DNA from: Lucifuga dentata
Taxonomy: Eukaryota; Chordata; Actinopteri; Ophidiiformes; Bythitidae
Direction: 5' to 3'
Assembly: GCA_014773175.1 (NCBI GenBank)
Contig: VXCM01000439.1
Span: forward strand, 248,001 to 312,000
DNA length: 64,000 nucleotides
Within the stretch, counting starts at the first letter, position 1. Every line of letters begins with the position of its first letter. Positions 50,149 to 63,156 of this stretch are shown here, one piece after another. Position numbers and translations under genes: made by a program. The notes beneath the pieces are model-generated. The model was not told where the DNA came from, ran no database searches, and worked only from the letters and a program-made list of their open reading frames with translations.

Positions 50149-52571
50149 GTTCATGTATGAATTATTGGGGGTCAGGGAAAGGATCTGGATCTGGTCTGTG
50201 TGACTAAGGCCATGTGTTTGTTAGCTGAGTGGTTTAGATCTTACACCACAGTTTTCCTACCCAAACTAATGACATGACTGCTGGTTGAAATTAACCTGGA
50301 ATTTTCAGGTTCCCATCTGTCCCGCAGTCCAGACAAAATGCTGCCTGAGGCTTCAGTTGCGAGATCAGAGTTCCCTCCTCAAAAAAAAAAACTTCCTGAT
50401 CCTCAAGTGGGGAAGCTGTAAATCTGACCCCAGACCAGTACATGCGCTGACTCCAAACACACAGCCCACCGTTCTATTTATAGCAAACAGGAAGCGAGTG
50501 GGAAGAAACCTTTTGATGATCCATACAATTATATTTCTGTCAGGAAAGTATTGTGGCTGAGTGGGTGAGCATCTCTCTCTCTGTTTCTCTTTCTCTCTTC
50601 CCTTTCTCTGCCTTCCACAGATAGCAGGAACATCCGCCCCGTTCGCAAGGTTAATATGGTGTTTTTCCTCACTTTTAAGAGAGGGACATCTTCCTTCTTA
50701 TCTTCCTGTGAAGGGAGCGAGCAGAGTGCCCTATGTGAAGTCAGGTGGCTAGTTAAAGAGCAAACACAGAGGATGTTTTCCACCTGTTTTGTCACGTGCT
50801 AGCTAATTTCTTTTTGACACTTGTTCTGTTCTACTAGCATTCCCCCTCTTTTTTTTTTTTTTTNAAAAAAAAAAAAAGAAAAAGACAAAAGGAATGATTT
50901 TTCATTAAAATGTTTTAATTTCTGAAATTGTACAAATTGAGTTTCCAAATCTATGTTTGTTTACCAATAATTTATATATTCCAAAATAATCTTTAATGAG
51001 GATTGAAGTAGCACTACTCTGCAAATATGCTGACAGTTTCCCATGTTATCATCGTGTTTGAAAAGGAAGTCATTGTCCCATAAAAGTCGCTGATAATCTG
51101 CTTACTCAGGAATTGTAACCTTGCAGTAACTCTTCCTTGACTGATCAAGTGTGAAGTTAAAGGAGCCACATTAATGGATACAGCCTGCACAAGGTTATAA
51201 TATTCTTGCACAAGTAATTGTATGAATACATACTGTATGTATCACATATAAAACAGTTTATTAGGTATACTTGTAAATTCTAATGCAATCAAAACACCTT
51301 GCAGTAAATGCTACCATGTTGAGTTTTTGTTGACAGAGAATCAGAGAGGTGTTGATTCAAGCCTCTGGTCATTTTTGGTGGGAATGTTTGACTGCATTTT
51401 ATCCAGAGGTGTTTCTATGAAAATCCATCAGCCATGACATTAGAGATATGCATAGACATATGGTTGCAGAATCCAAACCAGCATTTGAGCAGATTAATTT
51501 GATTTAATGCCAAAACCTTATTTTGATGTCTCATGCATTTTTTTTAACTGTATAAAATAGGCAGTATACAGTAACTGTATGTCATCTCTCTTTAATGACA
51601 AAAGCCTCCGCCCAGCATTATTATGGCTCTGAAGAGGGTCCGTCTTAGTGTATTCCAGCCTCTGATTTTAATGGTTGTCTTCTCTCAATCCAGGGATATC
51701 AACCTTGTTTTTATATATTTAAGTCAATTTCAACAAGACAATTCATAGATACTAGAATGTACCAGGACTAACCGACTCCTCCAAAAGCATTAAGCCTGAA
51801 CTCTAGCATCCCATCATGAAATGACAAATGAAATATTTAGAGGGGACCAAAAACATGGCATACCAGGGCAACCAAACTGTGTATGAATGGGGCCGTGCCC
51901 TGCAGAAGAATGTCCACGCGTGGTTAAGATGACTTTTACAGAAACTTTATTTCTAGGATGCAAGATTCATTCAACTCATTCAGGTTCAATTTTAGGTACG
52001 TTTGTGCATGTTTTAGCTGTACACCACTTCCTTTTCCTGTGGAGGATGAATCATCGTGTGTGTGTGTGTGTGTGTGGTGAGTTCAGTCACCACCACAGTA
52101 AGAGCAAACCACTCTGCCTCCATGTGATGAGATCCAGATGGAAATTTTCAGTGGAAACTGCTGTTCTGCTAACCATTATGGTTCCTAAAATGTTCCCAAA
52201 ATCAAAATGTTTTTTTCTTTCTTTCTTCCAGTTCTCTTGTGTTCAGGATAGTTTAGTGCAGCAGCACCATGACTTTTAGACCCCTTCTGCAAGTTGTGTA
52301 CTATCACTACTGGAATAAGTAAGTTAGCACAAGCTAAAATCTAAGGGTGTTTTGTTTCACCAAAAAAAGCTGTATCAAGGCTTCCATCATTCTTGGAAGC
52401 AGGAACACGCAAAAGTCTACCTGTAGTTTCACTAAGAGGAAAAGAAGAGAAAAGTTTCTCTTCCTCTTTTCCTCTGCCTGGATGTCTCATTTGCAATGCC
52501 ACAAACCAGATCAAAGAAACTGTTCTAATCCACACTGCAGTTGTAATGAAACTCATGCCAGCATGCACAAA

Positions 52572-52572
<1 letters not shown>

Positions 52573-52622
<50 letters not shown>
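52573..52622. repeat. (CA)n microsatellite
   Basis: About 25 CA units. Confidence 0.95.
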
Positions 52623-52624
<2 letters not shown>

Positions 52625-53479
52625 CCAAACGCTGTCAAACAGAGTATTCTGAACTGTGACAAACAGACCCACCAGAGTCCAGTTAAGACCGCTTTCAACT
52701 TTAGCCAAATGTTCGGCCACTCATGTCATTCAGCAGGTGGGGTCGTTTCAGACGCACATGTAGGGTCAGCTTAGCATTCTAAAACACAGTTTTTAGCTTA
52801 TTCACAATGCTAGCTCACACTATTCCTATTAAGGCTTCCTCCTGTTAGAGTTGAAGGTGGTGGTAACCTCCTTGTCTCCAGTCATATCGGGAGGTCTATG
52901 TTTGATCAAATTTGTAACTTTCCAACTCCACCAACAGCTCCTCCCCTCCCCGAAAGTGAGAGTGTGGTCATTTTTTCCCATTTGTATTTAATTGCAAGAT
53001 TAGATTGAGATTAGAAAGACAATGACACAAACACACCACCCCCTCCTCTCTCTAGGATTGCTGCTTTCTTTTTGCCCCACTCTCCAGTGTAGGCATTCTG
53101 AAAAAGTATAAACAGGGTTGATGTCCTATGATCTTCAACCAAGTCAGAAGGGCTTGGTAGGATGAAGAGCACTGCAGCCTTTTTGAGTTTATGAGTTTAT
53201 ATGGTTTTTCTTTGGACTTGGTGGATTTCTGTCATTCAGTTCAATTAACTTAAACAAAGCAAACATAATTTTAAAAAAATGTACATTTTACAAGTTGGTG
53301 CCAAGATGAAAAATGGATTCTAAAAAGAGAAAGGGTGACGCGGACAATTACAGAGCCTATCAGGATGGTACCACGTAAGCCTCATTTTGAGTCAGGAAAA
53401 ACCCTGGTTTATGTATTTTTTTTTTTTTTTCGNTTTTTTTTTTTTTTTCGTCATTCTGGTGGGGTCTGATATTTTATAT

Positions 53480-53530
53480 AGTAGTAGTAGTAGTAGTAGT
53501 AGTAGTAGAAGTATATATATATATATATGT
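53480..53530. repeat. (TAG)n(TA)n compound microsatellite
   Basis: TAG trinucleotide run merging into a TA run. Confidence 0.9.
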
Positions 53531-56031
53531 ATACAATTTTTTTTTCCTACCCAGGTAATCTATATGTGCAGGGAGAATGCTATTGCAGCGTGCCTTCTCT
53601 AATTATGCCTACATAAAAACAAAAAGAAGGCATTGGGAAAGGAGAGTCTTGTCTTTGTGTTTGTGTGTGTGTGTGTGAGGGAGGGATGTGGAGAGGGAGA
53701 GAGAGAGAGAGAGAGAACTTGTTTGTGTCTGTTTGACTGCACATGTTCAGGCAAATATGTAATGTTTTGTATCCTGCGAATGTGTTTATGTAACTCAATT
53801 GCATTATGTGGCGAGGTGGCCCGTGGGCACCAGGGCGAGGTATTGAAAAATGATATTATGAAATGCTCCAGCACTACTGACTACCAAATAACACAGCGTC
53901 ATTCAATACCTATAAGTAGTTAATCTCATAAATGTCAAACTCAAGGCATATGGCAAATACCTCATGCAATTTTCGTTTAAAACTGGATATTGTAGCGATG
54001 TTCTTCCAGGACATTCACTCTCAGAAATAATACTTTTATTGGAAAAAAATACGAATGAATCTGTGTTGAAGTCAGCCAGTATCGATACTTTAATTGAACA
54101 TTTTGCTGACAATGCTCAGCTTTAAGACCAAACGTGTCCACACTGCTGTGAGGGTCCATGTGACATACGTTTTGTGCGTGAAGATGTCCACACGCCTCCC
54201 AGATTTCTCCTCTCCTACTCATACCGACTCCATATGCGCTAGAGAAGCAAAATGGACGCTTTGTTTGATGCGAGGTTGTGTGAGGAGCTCAGCTGTCACC
54301 CGCACCTTTGCAACTCACTATTAAACAGGTAGAAAAAGCCAGATGTCTTTAGACTCTTTTAGAGAAATCACCCAGACAGTAGGAAAGATGAAAATGTGTG
54401 CAGGCAGAAGTGGAAGCATCTCCAAGACAGATCAAAAAAAAGTGTGTGTGTGTTGCTTCGATGCTCGGCTGACTAACTGGCTTCATTAAACGCAGCGAGT
54501 ACGTTTACATGCACATTATGTCTATTCCATCACTCACATAATATATCTTTACTTAACTGGTGCATGATTGGAAATATGCTAAATGAGGAGATTTCTTACT
54601 CTTATTATAAGGCAATCCCAACACACACACACACACACAACACACAACACACCATTGTCAGCACTGTTTTTTTGGATTTGTCTTGAGGACGCTTCCATTT
54701 CTGCTTTGTTCTGGGTGACTAGTGTGTTTTTATTGTAGGTTTTCTGGATTTGTTTTTTCTGGTATTTGTCACGTTTTGATCTTTTTATATTTGCAGGTAG
54801 CCAACTTAACATCCTGGCATGGGACTACAGATGAAAATTAGTCAATCTTAACTCAATCTGGCATATTTACAATTTCCTTGTTAATTAATATGCATTGTTC
54901 CAGTGTAAATGCATGCTTGATTTCCGACTGCATGATCTAGGTCTATTATGGAGTAAGACAATGTTGATTTTTGTCAATTTACTTTAATTATGGTGTTTAC
55001 ATGATACTCAAAAAAATTAATTTATATTGACTGACATATTGATTGATTTATGAATATAACTGAAATGAGTGTAAATATACTGAGTGACACATTTTGATTT
55101 CTGGCCTACATGTGTGGAACACGTCCATGTCTGTTTTTGACTGTAATTGAGCCTTTTGCGAGCGCACATTCATGTCTACATAAAGGGAAACTCAAGCTGA
55201 GAAAATGTAGAAACTGTAAAGCCAATCACTTCCTTTGCTTTGAGCTTGATTATCTCCCGCTGCTGATTTCTATGAACAAATGAAATGTTAAACGTCTGCG
55301 TGTATTCTCCATTATTCCAACGCGCGGGTCACGGGGTGGGCTGTAAAGGGTTTTCATATCGGAAGCATCACAGACAGACAGCAACAGCTAAATTTAGAGA
55401 GCAAAGTGAACTGTACAGAAAAATGAAAACAAAACATGAATCTGTCTTTTATCTCTATTTCACAGCCAGACTTTTCTGCTTATCTGCGACTCTGTTTCAC
55501 CTCTCATAGCCTTTTTCTGCCGACTAAAAACTACAGCTGCAAACTTTGCTCAAACCACTTTTACAGTGCTGACCTCAAATCTCTCAGGCAGGCAGGGTAC
55601 TCAAGTTGGTGCCTAAATTTGTGTATTTTCTTTTTGTTGTCAGAATTTGCTTCTATTGAATAATTCACTGGCAGTCCTACATATAGGGGTTAGACCATCA
55701 GGTTCTGTATTTTTAGCTGCCTCCAAACTTTATGTGAGGTTCTTTAAATAATCACACAACGTTTAATGGTACGTTTTGCTCTTAGACCTCACTCACGATG
55801 AAGAGATAGAAGGTCGGAGGATTCATCATCCATCACTCAACACAGACAGATGCACGTACGCATGCATGCTCACACACACAGACTCACACACACACACAGA
55901 CACACACACAGTGGTTTTTACAAGGGAGAAAACACAAACACCCATGGACAGAATGCATCTACAACACTTCAAAATAAGTTTCTCTTTAAAATGTAATGAA
56001 TACATTACTACATCACTGCTTTTTAATACTT

Positions 56032-56069
56032 GCTCTCTCTCTCTCTGTCTCTCTCTCTCTCTCTCTCTC
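56032..56069. repeat. (CT)n microsatellite
   Basis: CT run with one GT interruption. Confidence 0.9.
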
Positions 56070-57118
56070 ACTTTAATTTGGATTATAAAACCTAGATATA
56101 TCTTAATAAACATTGTATTTATAATCATTCAAAGTGCGTATACATGTTTTTGGGACACCCTATATATATATATGTATACACGTATATTCCAAACTGCACA
56201 TCACTATAATATCATGCTTTTGAGAATGAGTCACCAGATGGTTCACAGCCTGAATGGAGGCTATAAAAGAGTTATTAGTAAACACATTTGTCTTCATGAT
56301 GTGCCCTCTGTGAAAAGGGACTTAAGCCTACATGTAGTGGCACCCACTGGTTTCTTATCTGGAGCTAAATGGAAGTCATGGTGACAACCACAATTAGGCA
56401 AGAGAGCACCGGATGGGACAGGGTCACACACATGGTAATTACTCTGTCACCACAGCGAGGCCATGAGACGCTAAAATACTGGTTACACATCAACAAACCA
56501 CTGAGAGAAATGTATGCACCATTAAGACAAAAACAGGTTCAGATGTGTGTTCACTGTGGGTGAGTCAGCAGCACTTTCCATCAGGCTTCATAGGTAAACA
56601 ATCAGACACTAATGATGAGTTTAAAAATTCATAAAGAATGTGCAACACACGGACCATTCCAGCTGCATATTTTCCCATTGAGTTATTGTAAAGTGGGGGA
56701 TTACCGCCTGACCACAGAGGTGAATCATGAATGACACACTTTGATTTAATTAGAATGGAGGCTGAACTCTCGACGTCTGAAGGAGTACTGAATGGGCACC
56801 GTGCTGCGATAGCATGTACTTGTGCTGTCATTTGATTGCTATTCTATGGTGGAGGTGAAAATATTGAAAGTTGTCTCAAGGGTGAGTTATTATTGCAGTA
56901 TGGGTCGAGGCAGGTCCTCAGAGCCAAAACAACACTTTTGACTGGAGCGTCTTCTGAAAACAAACCTGAACTCTCTCTGGCACAGGACGTTTATTTATTC
57001 CAGAGATCCAGGCTCGATTGCTCTGGGCTGCCTGACACAGTCTTCCATATTTTATATCTTCAATATGGATAAACAACACTGACTCTTCCTTATACTGAAC
57101 TATGTCAGCATGTATCTT

Positions 57119-57120
<2 letters not shown>

Positions 57121-57151
<31 letters not shown>
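57121..57151. repeat. (TG)n microsatellite
   Basis: TG dinucleotide run about 110 bp before the hAT-like element. Confidence 0.95.
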
Positions 57152-57152
<1 letters not shown>

Positions 57153-57261
57153 GGGGCAGCCCTTGCAAAGCTGCCACTTTATTCAGTGATTGAATTGTCT
57201 TTTCTTCGTTTCTGTCCCTCTCCCTCACCCAAAGTGTAACTCTTTACCCATCCTTGCCTTT

Positions 57262-57875
57262 TGCTGCATTTGACAGACCTCGGAAGTCAGATTTTTCCCA
57301 GTTGGAATTTCCAACTTCCGACCTCAAACTGTTCCAGCCAAATTAAACAAAAAAGCATGGCTGAACACCAATAAATACTGTAAGATTAAATAAACTTCGT
57401 AATAAATGCTAATTATGGGACTGTTTGGTTGTGTTGTTTTACAATGATATTAATCACAGTATTAAACATTTGTGCAGAGAAGTAATATTCTGACATTATT
57501 GATACTTACGTATCAATGGCAAATAGTTATTATACACTGTAGATAGTTAACTTGGCAGTATATTTTGACTTTTTTATTTTAATGTTGCGTAAGAAAAAAT
57601 ACTTTATTCAGCTGTTAGCTGATCATTTCCATTCACAAAGTTCGCTTCCATAGGAGTTGTCATGTTGAGTGCCGTCATATTCGTGAAGTCGGGGTAGATC
57701 ATTTTGGTCCGAGTTTCCCAGTCGGAGCTCCAACTTCAAATGCCGTTCCAACACATTTTTCCAAGTANTGGTCCGAGTTTCCCAGTCGGAGCTCCAACTT
57801 CAAATGCCGTTCCAACACATTTTTCCAAGTAGGAGGTCGGAAAAATCTGAGTTTTGCGGCCTGTTGAACGCAGCA
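57262..57875. mobile_element. hAT-like non-autonomous element with long imperfect terminal inverted repeats
   Basis: Left end TGCTGCATTTGACAGACC then AAGTCAGATTTTTCC. Right end AAAAATCTGAGTTTTGCGG then CTGTTGAACGCAGCA, its inverted form. TCGGA-type motifs recur inside both arms. I recall TGCTGCGTTCAA-type ends from fish hAT-like MITEs, but no target duplication was confirmed. A 63-bp assembly duplication surrounds the N at 57768. Noncoding. Confidence 0.65.
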
Positions 57876-59241
57876 TTAATTTTTTCCTCCCTGTACTTGT
57901 TCTCAGTATTTGTCTCCTCCTTTGTTTGAGATCTGGTGAAACGCTCGGATTGTAAATAAGGAGTACACTTTACTTCCTCAGACATATTGATCACACACAT
58001 CATTCAGGTGGCGGAAATGGATTGTGATTGATAGTGACTAAAGAACTGAAGACATTTGACAGTTTTTGTAATTTGGTATGTGTGTGTGTGTGTGTATTTT
58101 CCACTGGGTCCAATACATTCTCCACAATATTTACACCCAGACTTGACTGATAACATAATTAAGGTCGTATAGTGATCTGTGGTGCTTGTGTTCCCACTGC
58201 AGACGCCAAACCCCGTCTGTAAATAAAGCCCTGGCCAGGAGGCAATCCTCTGACACAACATATATTCACAGAGCTGCACATAAAAGCACACGCGCGCGCA
58301 CACACGCACACACACACAAACACAAAGAAATGGATGTGGAATTCTACAGTTGTGTCACAGAGGAGAATGGTAGCTTTTAGGCGGCATTATGTTTTTGACA
58401 TTACATGTCAGGGATTTTACTTGTTAAAGTCATTGTTTTATGTATCACAATTGACAGACTATAAATTATCTCTGTGCACATCTCAGTCACATTAGCATCA
58501 CAATACCTCACTTTTCACTGATGGGATATCTTCAAGCTTTTCATCAGCAGTTATCATTATTAAGTCCAAAAAAAAATGACATTATGGGTTTTTCTCATTT
58601 TGTCATCTTTACATATTTGCTGTAAAAATGTTGTCTTAATTACCTGTGTTCTTTGTGTATTTCTGACATGGACTGAGTCAAAAACCAAATTCAGACCAGC
58701 TGTGAGTTTTCACACCTCTGATTATCCTCTTTTTTTATACTCAGAAATAATTATTCCATCTTCTTTGTTATCATTATTTGTTACTATTTATCTGTCTTTT
58801 TAGATGTAAACAAAGATATACAGGATGTTAAAAGTTGACATTTGGTGACATTTACTTGGTAATATGGCTATTATGGATATTTGTGCTTTTGTGATTGTTT
58901 TGACAAACCAGCAGCAGATTGCAAAACCACAACAGGGCTGTTCTGAATTAACTTGTTTCCTAAATTTATAATCTAATTTTCACACGTTTATATGCCTTGC
59001 TAAGCTATTAGTATTAAAGTGAATTGCGTGATCATGACCTTTATGTTCTACTGTCCTAAATTCAACATCAGGAAATGTATAAAAAGTTTTTAACTTCACC
59101 AGCTTCTCTGCACTTGGACTTATCCAATCCAAAAATATTCCTTTATCATATACTTTATTTGTTGCCTTATTAACTTTTTATACAGGGTACTGATGCTTTA
59201 TACAGGAGCTCTTTTTGCTTTTTTGCTGGATTTGCTCCCCA

Positions 59242-59243
<2 letters not shown>

Positions 59244-59288
<45 letters not shown>
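59244..59288. repeat. (TG)n microsatellite
   Basis: About 22 TG units. Confidence 0.95.
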
Positions 59289-59289
<1 letters not shown>

Positions 59290-59438
59290 ATTGGAATGCA
59301 TCTGCATCTCTTTCTCTTGCTAGAGCATTTTTTTTTTAAATGAAAAGTTATCTGATAATGCATGCAGGTGTTGGAGACAGAAGATCATCCAGTTCCCTTC
59401 ATTGGAATGTTAATGGAAGGACACTGCAACTAATTGGG

Positions 59439-59440
<2 letters not shown>

Positions 59441-59469
<29 letters not shown>
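59441..59469. repeat. (TG)n microsatellite
   Basis: TG run followed by an ACACAC segment, so it could form a small hairpin. Confidence 0.9.
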
Positions 59470-59472
<3 letters not shown>

Positions 59473-60504
59473 ACACATGCAGGAAAGACGTCTAATTTTA
59501 TGTCGTTATTCAGTTAAACAGGGTCCTGCTTAATGAGTGAGTCTTGTTACTTGCACACGACTCACATCTCAATCATCAGATGAATCACCTTATCATGCCA
59601 ATGTAATCGTTTAGATTTTCCATACCTTTTCTTTAGAACAGTCTCGTTATGTGACTAATATGTTAACTTCCAAACTCTACATGGTGCACTTGCCATTAAC
59701 CCACATCTTTATCTCCAAAGAAGAATGAAAAGAGCCTCTATCACATGATTAATGCTGACCAGCCAACTGCTTTGAGACTTCTGAGAGGATTAAAGGCAGT
59801 TTCAAACTAGAAACAAATCCTTCACATCTCAGCTAGCTGACAGATAAGTAGGATGGAAGTGTGGGCAGGGCTCTATGAAGAACTCTTGGCAGGGAAACCA
59901 AAGGGAAACTAGGCCATAGAGGCCAGAGGGGCTGTTCGGTCCACTCTCTGTTGATTTTGCTTATGTGGTCATTTGTAGATCCATAGCAGGCTTGTCTGTC
60001 AGCACAACCTTGCGGATACAAGCGCAGTTCTTCCATTTGCACTTACAAAAGTGAGTGCAAACGTAGCACCACAATTACTTCCTTTTATAAACCATCAGAA
60101 CTGATTTAGATCATAGATCCTGCTTGATCTTCTTCTGACCACAGTGGTGATAAAAGTTGAAGGTGGCACGCTAGAAGCTTTAGCTGTAGCAGCAATGACT
60201 GTTTGAAATCATGAACAGAGAGGTATTGATCTGGTAACTCACCCCTCCCCTGGAGCAGAAGATCCTCACAGATGACCTGCCAGGAAAGAAGAAAAACACA
60301 ACATAAGTCTGACAGCTTCAGCAGAGGTCTGTCTGTAATAAGGGCAGGTACAGAATTCACTCTGGCTGAGGGGAAAATGTGCTGGTGGTACGATCACAGC
60401 TGTTTGTTGGTTGTGAATCTCAGTGGGCTTGTAGCTTTCTCCATGCTGCAATAGTTTTAAAAAGACCAGTTTCACTTTATAAAATACTTAAACTTTAGAG
60501 ATGT

Positions 60505-60562
60505 GGTTAACCTATTTGATTAATTAATTTAATGGTTAACCTATTTGATGAATTAATTTAAT
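60505..60562. repeat. 29-bp tandem direct repeat
   Basis: Two adjacent copies of GGTTAACCTATTTGATNAAT plus TAATTTAAT, differing at one base. Confidence 0.85.
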
Positions 60563-63078
60563 GCAAAAATTGTCAAAAAAGTGAAAAATACCCATCTGAA
60601 GTCCCTAGAAGCTGAATGAGGCACAATCTTATTTTTTGTTTTGTCTGAAGAACACTTAAAGCCCAAAGTTATTTAAAATTAAAATGCCATTAAACAGACA
60701 ACGGTAGTAAATCATCACACTTAGAAGCTGCAATGAGCAATTTTCAACATTAGCCAGATTTTGTTGATTAATTTTCTGTTCATCGACTATCAATTAAGCG
60801 ATTGGCTGTTTTAGCACTAATACATTTCATCCACAGTAAAGGATACAACATAAAAACAGAGTTGAATTAAGTATTCTCATTCAGTTGAGCCACAACAACA
60901 CCATGTATCCATATTGCATTGTTGCCTATATCAGAAGCCAAATGGTGGCGTTCTAAAGTGTTGCCCGTTGAAAGCAGCCATCCTGACATCTTGAAGGAGG
61001 CTGTGTGTTACCACATCGAGTTCTGTGAGACTTGTCTAGAGCTCAATTCACAGAGTCTGAGGGTCTTTCATCTCCTTGGGCCTATCCGTCTAAGCTGGGA
61101 AACAGGAGCTAAGAGATCCTCGCCTCACAGTGCCCCAGCTCAGCTACCCTGCCCTACAGACCCCTCCTCCTGCTGCTCACCGTTCTGGCCCTCTCAAAGG
61201 AGTCTTTCAGTATTGTGTTGAGGCCCAGTTCCAGGTCAATGGGAACCCAGAGATTTAGAGCTAAACTCTGAGTGGGAACAAATGGTTTGTTTGGTGAGGG
61301 GTCTGCAGTAGCTTCAGAACTTCAGCTTGACTGACGGTGCTGCTGACTTAAGTGTTTTGTATTACTGCAGCAGGATTAATATCAGCGTGATGACAGAGGA
61401 GTTGGCCTGGGCTTTGAATCCTGTTGCTGTTTCACAGAAAGAGGTTGGTTCTTCGTCCTCAAATAGAAGTTTGTGAAACCTTTTTTTTTTTTCCATTGAT
61501 ATCCAAAAACTTATTCAACACGGCTCCACAAAATGCCACCAAATGTCCAAGATAAATTAAAGTGGGTGACACCTGCTGTGGCATTTTCAGAAACACAATT
61601 ACACTGACCTGTGAGGGACTGACATTTTAAAGAAACACATCTACACCCATCACTGGAATTACTGCAGCAGATCTGATTTTACAAACATATTAATATATGA
61701 GCTGTTGAGTGAAGAAATCAATTTAATTGCCATACGCAACATTGCTCATGTTGAAGTAGTCCGTGTCATCAGTCTGTACTTTCTTTGATTTGTTATATTG
61801 GAGGAATGCTGTATGTGGAAGGTCGTGTCCTTGTGCAGGGCGTGGCTTGTCTTGTCCCTAGTCTGCCTTGGGTGGCAGCTCAGCTTCATATGAAAGACGT
61901 CATCCCTATGCACTCTATTTCTGGACATCTCTATTCAGGCTCTTGAGTCCCAGCTGCTGATTGGGCCGTATAATGTGACTGATGTCCTCTGGGCAATCTG
62001 CTGCTGGGACAAGGACATGCTCAGGTGATCCAGAGGCTGATTGGCGCCTGGCTAATGGAGAGGACACCATGACCTCTGAGGCTGTCAGGTGCCAAACTAG
62101 CCTGTTAATTATGCATCCAGATGCTCACCAGCACTGGAACCAACACACCACCGTCTGTATGGCGTCTAGACCTACAAACCCCAAAAGTGCACCTGCATCA
62201 CAGACTTACTGCTCACTATGTCTGTGTGCAAGTGTGCATGTGTGTGTGAAAATCCTGAGCCATCTGGTCTCAGGATAAACTGTCTGTCTGTGCTTTGTGT
62301 GAACATCACAGCAGGGGATACTTCACTACTGCTCATAGGTGTGTGAAATGTCCGTATTTCCCCGAGTTAGGATTTTCTGGCTGAGCAATGTTGGCCAGCT
62401 GACCACAACATCTTTCCCTCTGGCACTCTGCCGTCCCCATTTCTTCTCTTTCTGCAGTGCTCCCTCCCACTCTTATTATTTTTCCTGCCTTTGTCACTCT
62501 TTGCAGTCTTTATAAATGTTCTCATCTTTCTATTTTGCATACAGTTGGACATGTAAAGTAATGCTTTTAATGCATCTCATCATCCTGACACCCTTGAATG
62601 AAGGAGTAAACAAATACTGATATTTTCATTGATTTATACATTCTCCTCCTTCTCCTCATTATCCTCCACCACCCTTTCCTCATGCTCTTGGCTTATCTCT
62701 TTCTAATTGGTCTTCTTTATGTTTTATTCTACCCTCCCTCTTTTCTCCATCCTACCTTCTCTGTGTTTGTTTTGCCCTCAGATGATAGTAGATTGGCTAA
62801 TTTCTCTCTCCTTTATTACCTACTGTAATCAGACAGGCCTAAAGGAGTTGGAGCAGTGTGTAGCTGTGTTACATGAAGTGTGTGTGTGTGTGTGCGTGTG
62901 GCCTACTTTGTTATTGCATTGTTAGACGCAATGCCTGCCAACACTTTCTGTTAGACAAAAGCCTTGTTTTGGATGAGCCATGTTTATTGTTCATGCTGAC
63001 TTGCTTTTATGACAAAATGACGAATGGGTAGACACATAGGGTTTACAAGTAAACCCTATGCATGTGTAAATTTGTATT

Positions 63079-63079
<1 letters not shown>

Positions 63080-63135
<56 letters not shown>

Positions 63136-63156
63136 ATGCATGTGTGTGTGTGTGTG
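63080..63156. repeat. (TG)n microsatellite
   Basis: Long TG run, interrupted once by CATGCA. A short CA tract after the N at 63250 may be an artefactual join. Confidence 0.95.

Larger units (their letters stand above)
48903..57261. other. upstream noncoding flank
   Basis: No gene recognised. The sequence is unique apart from microsatellites and homopolymer joins at N 49179, 50864 and 53433. Confidence 0.55.

Noticed and set aside
55776..56384. 202-codon plus-strand ORF, the second longest frame in the window
   Set aside because: Much of it translates CA and CT microsatellites (His-Thr and Ser-Leu runs) and the rest shows no domain.
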